A DNA stretch of 64,000 nt from Acanthosoma haemorrhoidale (taxonomy: Eukaryota > Arthropoda > Insecta > Hemiptera > Acanthosomatidae). Position numbers and translations under genes: made by a program. The stretch's first letter is position 1, and each line of letters opens with the position of its first letter. The notes under the pieces are model-generated. The model did not search any database and had not been told where the DNA came from. It saw only the letters and a program-made list of their open reading frames with translations. Shown here one piece after another: positions 29,180 to 44,300 of this stretch. Where the stretch lies: the NCBI GenBank assembly GCA_930367205.1, contig CAKNEZ010000015.1, positions 186,001 through 250,000 of the forward strand, given 5' to 3'.

Positions 29180-32100
29180 TTTAACACGATCTAAACCTAG
29201 ATTATAACTGTAACACCTCTGTTCCAACAAGATCCACACTTAGGCTCTAACTGATACAATTCTGTTCCAACACGCTATAAACCTACATTATAACTGTCAC
29301 ACCTCTGTTTTAACACGATCTAAACCTAGACTCTCACTGTCACACTTTTATTCCATTGCTATCTAATACTTGGATCTCACTGACATTCCTCTGTTTTAGC
29401 ACGCTCTAAACCTAAACTATTATTGTTACACCTCTGTTCCAACACGATCTAAACCTAGACTATAAATGTAACACCTCTGTTCCAACACGCTCTAAAACTA
29501 GGCTCTAACCATTAAACGTTCGTTCCAACAAGATCCAAACATAGCCTCTTACTGTCACACCTCTGTTCCATTGCAATCTAAACCTTGGATCTCACTGTCA
29601 CACTTCTGTTCCAACACGCTCTAAACCTAGACTTCAAATGTCACACCTCTGTTCCAACAAGATCCACACCTAGGCTCTAACTGATACACTTCTGTTCCAA
29701 CATGCTCTAAACCTAGACTCTAATTGTCACACCTCTGTTCCAACACGATCTAAACCAAGATTAAAACTGTCACGCCTCGGTTTTAACACGATCTAAACCT
29801 AGATTATAACTGTAACACCTCTGTTCCAACAAGATCCACACTTAGGCTCTAACTGATACAATTCTGTTCCAACACGCTATAAACCTACATTATAACTGTC
29901 ACACCTCTGTTTTAACACGATCTAAACCTAGACTCTCACTGTCACACTTTTATTCCCTTGCTATCTAATACTTGGATCTCACTGACATTCCTCTGTTTTA
30001 GCACGCTCTAAACCTAGACTATTACTGTTACACCTCTGTTCCAACACGATCTAAACCTAGACTATTACTGTTACACCTCTGTTCCAACACGATCTAAACC
30101 TAGACTTCAAATGTCACACTTCTGTTTCAACACGAGGCAAACCTAGACTTCAAATGTCACATTTCTGTTTCAACACGATCCAAACCTAGGATCTTATTGT
30201 CACACCTTTGTTCCAACACCCTTTAAACCAATATTATAACCGTCACACTTCTGTTCCAACACGCTCTAAACCTAGACTTCAAATGTCACACCTCTGTTCT
30301 AACAAGATACACACCTAGGCTCTAACTGATACACTTCTGTTCCAACACGCTCTAAACCTAGATTAAAACTGTCACGCCTCTGTTTTAACACGATCCAAAC
30401 CTAGGTTCTTACTGTCACACCTTTGTTCCAGCACCTTCTAAACCTAGATTATAACTCCCACACTTCTGTTTTAACATGATCTAAACCTAGAAACCCACTG
30501 TCACTCTTTTTTTCCATTGCGATCTAATACGTGGATCTCACTGACACACCTATGTTCCAACTCAATCTAAAACAAGACTTTAACTGTCGCACCTCTGTTC
30601 CAACACGAGGCAAACCTAGGTTCTTACTGTCACACTTCTGTTCCAACATGCTCTAAACCTAGACTATAAATGTAACACCTCTGTTCCAACACGCTCTAAA
30701 ACTAGGCTCTAACCATTAAACGTTCGTTCCAACAAGATCCAAACATAGCCTCTTACTGTCACACCTCTGTTCCAACACGCTCTAAACCTAGACTTCAAAT
30801 GTCACACCTCTGTTCCAACAAGATCCACACCTAGGCTCTAACTGATACACTTCTGTTCCAACATGCTCTAAACCTAGACTCTAATTGTCACACCTCTGTT
30901 CCAACACGATCTAAACCAAGATTAAAACTGTCACGCCTCGGTTTTAACACGATCTAAACCTAGATTATAACTGTAACACCTCTGTTCCAACAAGATCCAC
31001 ACTTAGGCTCTAACTGATACAATTCTGTTCCAACACGCTATAAACCTACATTATAACTGTCACGCCTCTGTTTTAACACGATCCAAACCTAGGTTCTTAC
31101 TGTCACACTTTTGTTCCAACACGCTCTAAACCTAGACTTGAAATGTCACACTTCTGTTTCAACACGATCCAAACCTAGGATCTTACTGTCACACCTTTGT
31201 TCCAACACCCTCCAAACCTAGATTATAACCGTCACACCGCTGTTCTAAGACGATCCAAACATAGACTCTTACTGTCACACCTCTGTTCCATTGCGATCTA
31301 AACCTGGGATCTCACTGTCACACTTCTGTTCCAACACGCTCTAAACCTAGACTACAAATGTCACACCTCTGTTCCAACAAGATCCACACCTAGGCTCTAA
31401 CTGATACTTTTCTGTTCCAACACGCTCTGAACCTACATTATAACTGTCACACCTCTGTTTTAACACGATCTAAACCTAGATTCTAAATGTCATACTTCTG
31501 TTTCAACACAAGGCAAACCTAGGATCTTACTGTCACACCTTTGTTCCAACACCCTCTAAACCTAGATTATAACTCCCACCCTTTGTTCCAACACGATCTA
31601 AACCTAGACTTCAAATGTCACACTTCTGTTTCAACACCATCCAAACCTACGTTCTTACGGTCACACCTTTCTTCCAACACCCTCTAAACCTAGATTATCC
31701 CTGTCACACCTCGGTTCTAACACGATCTAAACCTAGATTCTAAAAGTCATACTTCTGTTTCAACACGAGGCCAACCTAGGTTCTTACTGTCACAATTCTG
31801 TTCCAACATGCTCTAAACCTAGACTCTAATTGTCACAAATCTGTTCCAACACGATCTAAACCTAGATTAAAACTGTCACGCCTCTGTTTTAACACGATCT
31901 AAACCTAGATTATAACTGTAACTCCTCTGTTCCAACAAGATCCACACCTAGGCTCTAACTGATACACTTCTGTTCCAACACGCTCTAAACCTAGACTTCA
32001 AATGTCACACTTCTGTTCCAACACGCACAAAACCTAGGCTTAAACGGTCACACCTCGGTAACAACACGATCTAAACATAGACTCTCACTGTCACACCTCT

Positions 32101-34420
32101 CTTCCAAAACTTTCTAAACCTAGACTCCAAAGGTCACACTTCTGTTCCAACACGATCTAAACCTAGACTCTCACTGTCACACTTTTATTCCATTGCTATC
32201 TGATACTTGGATCTCACTGACATTCCTCTGTTTTAGCACCCTCTAAACCTAGACTATTACTGTTACACCTCTGTTCCAACACGATCTAAACCTACATTAT
32301 TACTGTTACACCTCTGTTCCAGAACGATCTAAACCTAGACTATAAATTTAACACCTCTGTTCCAACACCCTCTAAAACTAGGCTCTAACCATTACACGTT
32401 CGTTCCAACAAGATCCAAACATAGACTCTTACTGTCACACCTCTGTTCCATTGCGATCTAAACCTGGGATCTCACTGTCACACTTCTGTTCCAACACGAT
32501 CTAAACCTAGATTATAACTGTAACACCTCTGTTCCAACAAGATCCACACTTAGGCTCTAACTGATACAATTCTGTTCCAACACGCTATAAACCTACATTA
32601 TAACTGTCACACCTCTGTTTTAACACGATCTAAACCTAGACTCTCACTGTCACACTTTTATTCCATTGCTATCTAATACTTGGATCTCACTGACATTCCT
32701 CTGTTTTAGCACGCTCTAAACCTAAACTATTATTGTTACACCTCTGTTCCAACACGATCTAAACCTAGACTATAAATGTAACACCTCTGTTCCAACACGC
32801 TCTAAAACTAGGCTCTAACCATTAAACGTTCGTTCCAACAAGATCCAAACATAGCCTCTTACTGTCACACCTCTGTTCCATTGCAATCTAAACCTTGGAT
32901 CTCACTGTCACACTTCTGTTCCAACACGCTCTAAACCTAGACTTCAAATGTCACACCTCTGTTCCAACAAGATCCACACCTAGGCTCTAACTGATACACT
33001 TCTGTTCCAACATGCTCTAAACCTAGACTCTAATTGTCACACCTCTGTTCCAACACGATCTAAACCAAGATTAAAACTGTCACGCCTCGGTTTTAACACG
33101 ATCTAAACCTAGATTATAACTGTAACACCTCTGTTCCAACAAGATCCACACTTAGGCTCTAACTGATACAATTCTGTTCCAACACGCTATAAACCTACAT
33201 TATAACTGTCACACCTCTGTTTTAACACGATCTAAACCTAGACTCTCACTGTCACACTTTTATTCCCTTGCTATCTAATACTTGGATCTCACTGACATTC
33301 CTCTGTTTTAGCACGCTCTAAACCTAGACTATTACTGTTACACCTCTGTTCCAACACGATCTAAACCTAGACTATTACTGTTACACCTCTGTTCCAACAC
33401 GATCTAAACCTAGACTTCAAATGTCACACTTCTGTTTCAACACGAGGCAAACCTAGACTTCAAATGTCACATTTCTGTTTCAACACGATCCAAACCTAGG
33501 ATCTTATTGTCACACCTTTGTTCCAACACCCTTTAAACCAATATTATAACCGTCACACTTCTGTTCCAACACGCTCTAAACCTAGACTTCAAATGTCACA
33601 CCTCTGTTCTAACAAGATACACACCTAGGCTCTAACTGATACACTTCTGTTCCAACACGCTCTAAACCTAGATTAAAACTGTCACGCCTCTGTTTTAACA
33701 CGATCCAAACCTAGGTTCTTACTGTCACACCTTTGTTCCAGCACCTTCTAAACCTAGATTATAACTCCCACACTTCTGTTTTAACATGATCTAAACCTAG
33801 AAACCCACTGTCACTCTTTTTTTCCATTGCGATCTAATACGTGGATCTCACTGACACACCTATGTTCCAACTCAATCTAAAACAAGACTTTAACTGTCGC
33901 ACCTCTGTTCCAACACGAGGCAAACCTAGGTTCTTACTGTCACACTTCTGTTCCAACATGCTCTAAACCTAGACTATAAATGTAACACCTCTGTTCCAAC
34001 ACGCTCTAAAACTAGGCTCTAACCATTAAACGTTCGTTCCAACAAGATCCAAACATAGCCTCTTACTGTCACACCTCTGTTCCAACACGCTCTAAACCTA
34101 GACTTCAAATGTCACACCTCTGTTCCAACAAGATCCACACCTAGGCTCTAACTGATACACTTCTGTTCCAACATGCTCTAAACCTAGACTCTAATTGTCA
34201 CACCTCTGTTCCAACACGATCTAAACCAAGATTAAAACTGTCACGCCTCGGTTTTAACACGATCTAAACCTAGATTATAACTGTAACACCTCTGTTCCAA
34301 CAAGATCCACACTTAGGCTCTAACTGATACAATTCTGTTCCAACACGCTATAAACCTACATTATAACTGTCACGCCTCTGTTTTAACACGATCCAAACCT
34401 AGGTTCTTACTGTCACACCT
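29180..34420. repeat. Duplicated blocks at 3310 and 1720 bp offsets
   Basis: About 29180-31109 matches 32490-34419 at an offset of 3310; the variant TATTCCCTTGC is at 29951 and 33261. A further copy of this variant is at 34981, exactly 1720 bp (40 x 43) later. Homology breaks at 31109/34419, where CTTTTGTTCC faces CCTTTGTTCC followed by different monomers. Confidence 0.75.
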
Positions 34421-35372
34421 TTGTTCCAACACCTTCTAAACCTAGATTATAACTCCCACACCTCTGCTTTAACATGATCTAAACCTAGAAACCCACTGTC
34501 ACTCTTTCGTTCCATTGCGATCTAATACGTGGATCTCACTGACACACCTATGTTCCAACTCAATCTAAAACAAGACTTTAACTGTCGCACCTCTGTTCCA
34601 ACACGCTCTACACCTAGACTATTACTGTTTCACCTCTGTTCCAACACGATCTAAACCTAGACTTCAAATGTCACACTTCTGTTTCAACACGAGGCAAACC
34701 TAGGTTCTTACTGTCACACTTCTGTTCCAACATGCTCTAAACCTAGACTCTAATTGTCTCACCTCTGTTCCAACACGATCTAAACCAAGATTAAAACTGT
34801 CACGCCTCGGTTTTAACACGATCTAAACCTAGATTATAACTGTAACACCTCTGTTCCAACAAGATCCACACTTAGGCTCTAACTGATACAATTCTGTTCC
34901 AACACGCTATAAACCTACATTATAACTGTCACACCTCTGTTTTAACACGATCTAAACCTAGACTCTCACTGTCACACTTTTATTCCCTTGCTATCTAATA
35001 CTTGGATCTCACTGACATTCCTCTGTTTTAGCACGCTCTAAACCTAGACTATTACTGTTACACCTCTGTTCCAACACGATCTAAACCTAGACTATTACTG
35101 TTACACCTCTGTTCCAACACGATCTAAACCTAGACTTCAAATGTCACACTTCTGTTTCAACACGAGGCAAACCTAGACTTCAAATGTCACATTTCTGTTT
35201 CAACACGATCCAAACCTAGGATCTTATTGTCACACCTTTGTTCCAACACCCTTTAAACCAATATTATAACCGTCACACTTCTGTTCCAACACGCTCTAAA
35301 CCTAGACTTCAAATGTCACACCTCTGTTCTAACAAGATACACACCTAGGCTCTAACTGATACACTTCTGTTC

Positions 35373-38300
35373 CAACACGCTCTAAACCTAGATTAAAACT
35401 GTCACGCCTCTGTTTTAACACGATCCAAACCTAGGTTCTTACTGTCACACCTTTGTTCCAGCACCTTCTAAACCTAGATTATAACTCCCACACTTCTGTT
35501 TTAACATGATCTAAACCTAGAAACCCACTGTCACTCTTTTTTTCCATTGCGATCTAATACGTGGATCTCACTGACACACCTATGTTCCAACTCAATCTAA
35601 AACAAGACTTTAACTGTCGCACCTCTGTTCCAACACGAGGCAAACCTAGGTTCTTACTGTCACACTTCTGTTCCAACATGCTCTAAACCTAGACTCTCAC
35701 TGTCACACTTTTATTCCATTGCTATCTAATACTTGGATTCACTGACATTCCTCTGTTTTAGCCCGCTCTAAACCTAGACTATTACTGTTACACCTCTGTT
35801 CCAACACGATCTAAACATAGACTCTTACTGTCACACCTCTGTTCCATTGCGATCTAAACCTTGGATCTCACTGTCACACTTTTGTTCCAACACGCTCTAA
35901 ACCTAGACTTCAAATGTCACACTTCTGTTTCAACACAATCCAAACCTAGGATCTTACTGTCACACCTTTGTTCCAACACCCTCTAAACCTAGATTATAAC
36001 TCCCACCCTTTGTTCCAACACGATCTAAACCTAGACTTCAAATGTCACACTTCTGTTTCAACACCATCCAAACCTACGTTCTTACGGTCACACCTTTCTT
36101 CCAACACCCTCTAAACCTAGATTATCCCTGTCACGCCTCGGTTCTTACACGATCTAAACCTAGATTCTAAAAGTCATACTTCTGTTTCAACACGAGGCCA
36201 ACCTAGGTTCTTACTGTCACAATTCTGTTCCAACATGCTCTAAACCTAGACTCTAATTGTCACACATCTGTTCCAACACGATCTAAACCTAGATTAAAAC
36301 TGTCACGCCTCTGTTTTAACACGATCTAAACCTAGACTCTCACTGTCACACTTTTATTCCATTGCTATCTGATACATGGATCTTACTGACATTCCTCTGT
36401 TTTAGCACCCTCTAAACCTAGACTATTACTGTTACACCTCTGTTCCAACACGATCTAAACCTACACTATTACTGTTACACCTCTGTTCCAAAACGATCTA
36501 AACCTAGACTATAAATTTAACACCTCTGTTCCAACACCCTCTAAAACTAGGCTCTAACCATTACACGTTCGTTCCAACAAGATCCAAACATATTCTCTTA
36601 CTGTCACACCTCTGTTCCATTGCGATCTAAACCTTGGATCTCACTGTCACACTTTTGTTCCAACACGCTCTAAACCTAGACTTGAAATGTCACACTTCTG
36701 TTTCAACACGATCCAAACCTAGGATCTTACTGTCACACCTTTGTTCCAACACCCTCCAAACCTAGATTATAACCGTCACACCGCTGTTCTAAGACGATCC
36801 AAACATAGACTCTTACTGTCACACCTCTGTTCCATTGCGATCTAAACCTGGGATCTCACTGTCACACTTCTGTTCCAACACGCTCTAAACCTAGACTACA
36901 AATGTCACACCTCTGTTCCAACAAGATCCACACCTAGGCTCTAACTGATACTTTTCTGTTCCAACACGCTCTGAACCTACATTATAACTGTCACACCTCT
37001 GTTTTAACACGATCTAAACCTAGATTCTAAATGTCATACTTCTGTTTCAACACAAGGCAAACCTAGGATCTTACTGTCACACCTTTGTTCCAACACCCTC
37101 TAAACCTAGATTATAACTCCCACCCTTTGTTCCAACACGATCTAAACCTAGACTTCAAATGTCACACTTCTGTTTCAACACCATCCAAACCTACGTTCTT
37201 ACGGTCACACCTTTCTTCCAACACCCTCTAAACCTAGATTATCCCTGTCACACCTCGGTTCTAACACGATCTAAACCTAGATTCTAAAAGTCATACTTCT
37301 GTTTCAACACGAGGCCAACCTAGGTTCTTACTGTCACAATTCTGTTTCAACATGCTCTAAACCTAGACTCTAATTGTCACAAATCTGTTCCAACACGATC
37401 TAAACCTAGATTAAAACTGTCACGCCTCTGTTTTAACACGATCTAAACCTAGATTATAACTGTAACTCCTCTGTTCCAACAAGATCCACACCTAGGCTCT
37501 AACTGATACACTTCTGTTCCAACACGCTCTAAACCTAGACTTCAAATGTCACACTTCTGTTCCAACACGCACAAAACCTAGGCTTAAACGGTCACACCTC
37601 GGTAACAACACGATCTAAACATAGACTCTCACTGTCACACCTCTCTTCCAAAACTTTCTAAACCTAGACTCCAAAGGTCACACTTCTGTTCCAACACGAT
37701 CTAAACCTAGACTCTCACTGTCACACTTTTATTCCATTGCTATCTGATACTTGGATCTCACTGACATTCCTCTGTTTTAGCACCCTCTAAACCTAGACTA
37801 TTACTGTTACACCTCTGTTCCAACACGATCTAAACCTACATTATTACTGTTACACCTCTGTTCCAGAACGATCTAAACCTAGACTATAAATTTAACACCT
37901 CTGTTCCAACACCCTCTAAAACTAGGCTCTAACCATTACACGTTCGTTCCAACAAGATCCAAACATAGACTCTTACTGTCACACCTCTGTTCCATTGCGA
38001 TCTAAACCTGGGATCTCACTGTCACACTTCTGTTCCAACACGCTCTAAACCTAGACTTCAAATGTCTCACCTCTGTTCCAACAAGATCCACACCTAGGCT
38101 CTAACTGATACTTTTCTGTTCCAACACGCTCTGAACCTACATTATAACTGTCACACCTCTGTTTTAACGAGATCTAAACCTAGACTCTCACTGTCACACT
38201 TTTATTCCATTGCTATCTAATACTTGGATCTCACTGACATTCCTCTGTTTTAGCACGCTCTAAACCTAGACTATTACTGTTACACCTCTGTTCCAACACG

Positions 38301-41300
38301 ATCTAAAACTAGGCTCTAACCATAACACGATCTTTCCAACACGATCCAAACATATTCTCTTACTGTCACACCTCTGTTCCATTGCGATCTAAACCTTGGA
38401 TCTCACTGTCACACTTTTGTTCCAACACGCTCTAAACCTAGACTTCAAATGTTACACTTCTGTTTCAACACGATCCAAACCTAGTATCTTACTGTCACAC
38501 CTTTGTTCCAACACCCTCTAAACCTAGATTATAACCGTCACACCGCTGTTCTAAGACGATCCAAACATAGACTCTTACTGTCACACCTCTTTTCCATTGC
38601 GATCTAAACCTGGGATCTCACTGTCACACTTCTGTTCCAACACGCTCTAAACCTAGACTTCAAATGTCACACCTCTGTTCCAACAAGATCCACACCTAGG
38701 CTCTAACTGATACTTTTCTGTTCCAACACGCTCTGAACCTACATTATAACTGTCACACCTCTGTTTTAACGAGATCTAAACCTAGACTCTCACTGTCACA
38801 CTTTTATTCCATTGCTATCTAATACTTGGATCTCACTGACATTCCTTTGTTTTAGCACGCTCTAAACCTAGACTATTACTGTTACACCTCTGTTCCAACA
38901 CGATCTAAAACTAGGCTCTAACCATTACACGATCTTTCCAACACGATCCAAACATAGACTTTTACTGTCACACCTCTGTTCCAATGCGATCTAAACCTGG
39001 GATCTCACTGTCACACTTCTGTTCCAACACGCTCTAAACCTAGACTTCAAATGTCACACCTCTGTTCCAACAAGATCCACACCTAGGCTCTAACTGATAC
39101 TTTTCTGTTCCAACACGCTCTGAACCTACATTATAACTGTCACACCTCTGTTTTAACACGATCTAAACCTAGATTCTAAATGTCATACTTCTGTTTCAAC
39201 ACAAGGCAAACCTAGGTTCTTACTGTCACACTTCTGTTCCAACATGCTCTAAACCTAGACTGTAATTGTCACACCTCCGTTTTAACACGATCTAAACCTA
39301 GACTCTCACTGTCACACTTTTATTCCATTGCTATCTAATACTTGAATCTCACTGACATTCCTCTGTTTCAGCACGCTCTAAACCTAGACTTCAAATGTCA
39401 CACTTCTGTTTCAACACGATCCAAACCTACGTTCTTACGGTCACACCTTTCTTCCAACACCCTCCAAACCTAGATTATCCCTGTCACACCTCGGGTCTAA
39501 CACGATCTAAACCTAGGTTCTTACTGTCACACTTCTGTTCCAACATGCTCTAAACCTAGACTCTAATTGTCACACCTCTGTTCCAACACGATCTAAACCT
39601 AGAAACCCACTGTCACTCTTTTGTTCCATTGCGATCTAATACTTGGATTTCACTGACACACCTATGTTCCAACTCAATCTAAAACAAGACTTTAACTGTC
39701 GCACTGCTGTTCCAACATGGTCTACACCCAGACTGTAACTGTCACACCTCTGTTCCAACACGATCTAAACATAGACTCTCACTGTAACACCTCTCTTCCA
39801 AAACTTTCAAAACCTAGACTCTACATGTCACACATCGGTTTCAACACGCTTAAAACCTACGCTTAAACTGTCACACCTCTGTTCCAACACGATCCAAACC
39901 TACGTTCTTACGGTCACATCTTTCTTCCAACACCCTCTAAACCTAGATTACCCCTGTCACACCTCTGTTTTAACATGATCTAAACATAGACTCTCACTGT
40001 CACACTTTTATTCCATTGCTATCTAATACTTGGATCTCACTGACATTCCTCTGTTTTAGCACGCTCTTAACCTAGACTATTATTGTTACACCTCTGTTCC
40101 AACACGATCTAAACCTAGACTATAAATGTAACACCTCTGTTCCAACACGCTCTAAAACTAGGCTCTAACCATTAAACGTTCGTTCCAACAAGATCCAAAC
40201 ATAGCCTCTTACTGTCACACCTCTGTTCCATTGCGATCTAAACCTTGGATCTCACTGTCACACTTCTGTTCCAACACGCTCTAAACCTAGACTTCAAATG
40301 TCACACCTCTGTTCCAACAAGATCCACACCTAGGCTCTAACTGATACACTTCTGTTCCAACATGCTCTAAACCTAGACTCTAATTGTCACACCTCTGTTC
40401 CAACACGATCTAAACCAAGATTAAAACTGTCACACCTCGGTTTTAACACGATCTAAACCTAGATTATAACTGTAACACCTCTGTTCCAACAAGATCCACA
40501 CTTAGGCTCTAACTGATACAATTCTGTTCCAACACGCTATAAACCTACATTATAACTGTCACGCCTCTGTTTTAACACGATCCAAACCTAGGTTCTTACT
40601 GTCACACCTTTGTTCCAACACCTTCTAAACCTAGATTATAACTCCCACACCTCTGCTTTAACATGATCTAAACCTAGAAACCCACTGTCACTCTTTTGTT
40701 CCATTGCGATCTAATACGTGGATCTCACTGACACACCTATGTTCCAACTCAATCTAAAACAAGACTTTAACTGTCGCACCTCTGTTCCAACACGCTCTAC
40801 ACCTAGACTATTACTGTTTCACCTCTGTTCCAACACGCTCTAAACCTAGATTAAAACTGTCACGCCTCTGTTTTAACACGATCCAAACCTAGGTTCTTAC
40901 TGTCACACCTTTGTTCCAGCACCTTCTAAACCTAGATTATAACTCCCACACTTCTGTTTTAACATGATCTAAACCTAGAAACCCACTGTCACTCTTTTTT
41001 TCCATTGCGATCTAATACGTGGATCTCACTGACACACCTATGTTCCAACTCAATCTAAAACAAGACTTTAACTGTCGCACCTCTGTTCCAACACGAGGCA
41101 AACCTAGGTTCTTACTGTCACACTTCTGTTCCAACATGCTCTAAACCTAGACTCTCACTGTCACACTTTTATTCCATTGCTATCTAATACTTGGATTCAC
41201 TGACATTCCTCTGTTTTAGCCCGCTCTAAACCTAGACTATTACTGTTACACCTCTGTTCCAACACGATCTAAACATAGACTCTTACTGTCACACCTCTGT

Positions 41301-44300
41301 TCCATTGCGATCTAAACCTTGGATCTCACTGTCACACTTTTGTTCCAACACGCTCTAAACCTAGACTTCAAATGTCACACTTCTGTTTCAACACAATCCA
41401 AACCTAGGATCTTACTGTCACACCTTTGTTCCAACACCCTCTAAACCTAGATTATAACTCCCACCCTTTGTTCCAACACGATCTAAACCTAGACTTCAAA
41501 TGTCACACTTCTGTTTCAACACCATCCAAACCTACGTTCTTACGGTCACACCTTTCTTCCAACACCCTCTAAACCTAGATTATCCCTGTCACGCCTCGGT
41601 TCTTACACGATCTAAACCTAGATTCTAAAAGTCATACTTCTGTTTCAACACGAGGCCAACCTAGGTTCTTACTGTCACAATTCTGTTCCAACATGCTCTA
41701 AACCTAGACTCTAATTGTCACACATCTGTTCCAACACGATCTAAACCTAGATTAAAACTGTCACGCCTCTGTTTTAACACGATCTAAACCTAGACTCTCA
41801 CTGTCACACTTTTATTCCATTGCTATCTGATACATGGATCTTACTGACATTCCTCTGTTTTAGCACCCTCTAAACCTAGACTATTACTGTTACACCTCTG
41901 TTCCAACACGATCTAAACCTACACTATTACTGTTACACCTCTGTTCCAAAACGATCTAAACCTAGACTATAAATTTAACACCTCTGTTCCAACACCCTCT
42001 AAAACTAGGCTCTAACCATTACACGTTCGTTCCAACAAGATCCAAACATATTCTCTTACTGTCACACCTCTGTTCCATTGCGATCTAAACCTTGGATCTC
42101 ACTGTCACACTTTTGTTCCAACACGCTCTAAACCTAGACTTGAAATGTCACACTTCTGTTTCAACACGATCCAAACCTAGGATCTTACTGTCACACCTTT
42201 GTTCCAACACCCTCCAAACCTAGATTATAACCGTCACACCGCTGTTCTAAGACGATCCAAACATAGACTCTTACTGTCACACCTCTGTTCCATTGCGATC
42301 TAAACCTGGGATCTCACTGTCACACTTCTGTTCCAACACGCTCTAAACCTAGACTACAAATGTCACACCTCTGTTCCAACAAGATCCACACCTAGGCTCT
42401 AACTGATACTTTTCTGTTCCAACACGCTCTGAACCTACATTATAACTGTCACACCTCTGTTTTAACACGATCTAAACCTAGATTCTAAATGTCATACTTC
42501 TGTTTCAACACAAGGCAAACCTAGGATCTTACTGTCACACCTTTGTTCCAACACCCTCTAAACCTAGATTATAACTCCCACCCTTTGTTCCAACACGATC
42601 TAAACCTAGACTTCAAATGTCACACTTCTGTTTCAACACCATCCAAACCTACGTTCTTACGGTCACACCTTTCTTCCAACACCCTCTAAACCTAGATTAT
42701 CCCTGTCACACCTCGGTTCTAACACGATCTAAACCTAGATTCTAAAAGTCATACTTCTGTTTCAACACGAGGCCAACCTAGGTTCTTACTGTCACAATTC
42801 TGTTTCAACATGCTCTAAACCTAGACTCTAATTGTCACAAATCTGTTCCAACACGATCTAAACCTAGATTAAAACTGTCACGCCTCTGTTTTAACACGAT
42901 CTAAACCTAGATTATAACTGTAACTCCTCTGTTCCAACAAGATCCACACCTAGGCTCTAACTGATACACTTCTGTTCCAACACGCTCTAAACCTAGACTT
43001 CAAATGTCACACTTCTGTTCCAACACGCACAAAACCTAGGCTTAAACGGTCACACCTCGGTAACAACACGATCTAAACATAGACTCTCACTGTCACACCT
43101 CTCTTCCAAAACTTTCTAAACCTAGACTCCAAAGGTCACACTTCTGTTCCAACACGATCTAAACCTAGACTCTCACTGTCACACTTTTATTCCATTGCTA
43201 TCTGATACTTGGATCTCACTGACATTCCTCTGTTTTAGCACCCTCTAAACCTAGACTATTACTGTTACACCTCTGTTCCAACACGATCTAAACCTACATT
43301 ATTACTGTTACACCTCTGTTCCAGAACGATCTAAACCTAGACTATAAATTTAACACCTCTGTTCCAACACCCTCTAAAACTAGGCTCTAACCATTACACG
43401 TTCGTTCCAACAAGATCCAAACATAGACTCTTACTGTCACACCTCTGTTCCATTGCGATCTAAACCTGGGATCTCACTGTCACACTTCTGTTCCAACACG
43501 CTCTAAACCTAGACTTCAAATGTCTCACCTCTGTTCCAACAAGATCCACACCTAGGCTCTAACTGATACTTTTCTGTTCCAACACGCTCTGAACCTACAT
43601 TATAACTGTCACACCTCTGTTTTAACGAGATCTAAACCTAGACTCTCACTGTCACACTTTTATTCCATTGCTATCTAATACTTGGATCTCACTGACATTC
43701 CTCTGTTTTAGCACGCTCTAAACCTAGACTATTACTGTTACACCTCTGTTCCAACACGATCTAAAACTAGGCTCTAACCATAACACGATCTTTCCAACAC
43801 GATCCAAACATATTCTCTTACTGTCACACCTCTGTTCCATTGCGATCTAAACCTTGGATCTCACTGTCACACTTTTGTTCCAACACGCTCTAAACCTAGA
43901 CTTCAAATGTTACACTTCTGTTTCAACACGATCCAAACCTAGTATCTTACTGTCACACCTTTGTTCCAACACCCTCTAAACCTAGATTATAACCGTCACA
44001 CCGCTGTTCTAAGACGATCCAAACATAGACTCTTACTGTCACACCTCTTTTCCATTGCGATCTAAACCTGGGATCTCACTGTCACACTTCTGTTCCAACA
44101 CGCTCTAAACCTAGACTTCAAATGTCACACCTCTGTTCCAACAAGATCCACACCTAGGCTCTAACTGATACTTTTCTGTTCCAACACGCTCTGAACCTAC
44201 ATTATAACTGTCACACCTCTGTTTTAACGAGATCTAAACCTAGACTCTCACTGTCACACTTTTATTCCATTGCTATCTAATACTTGGATCTCACTGACAT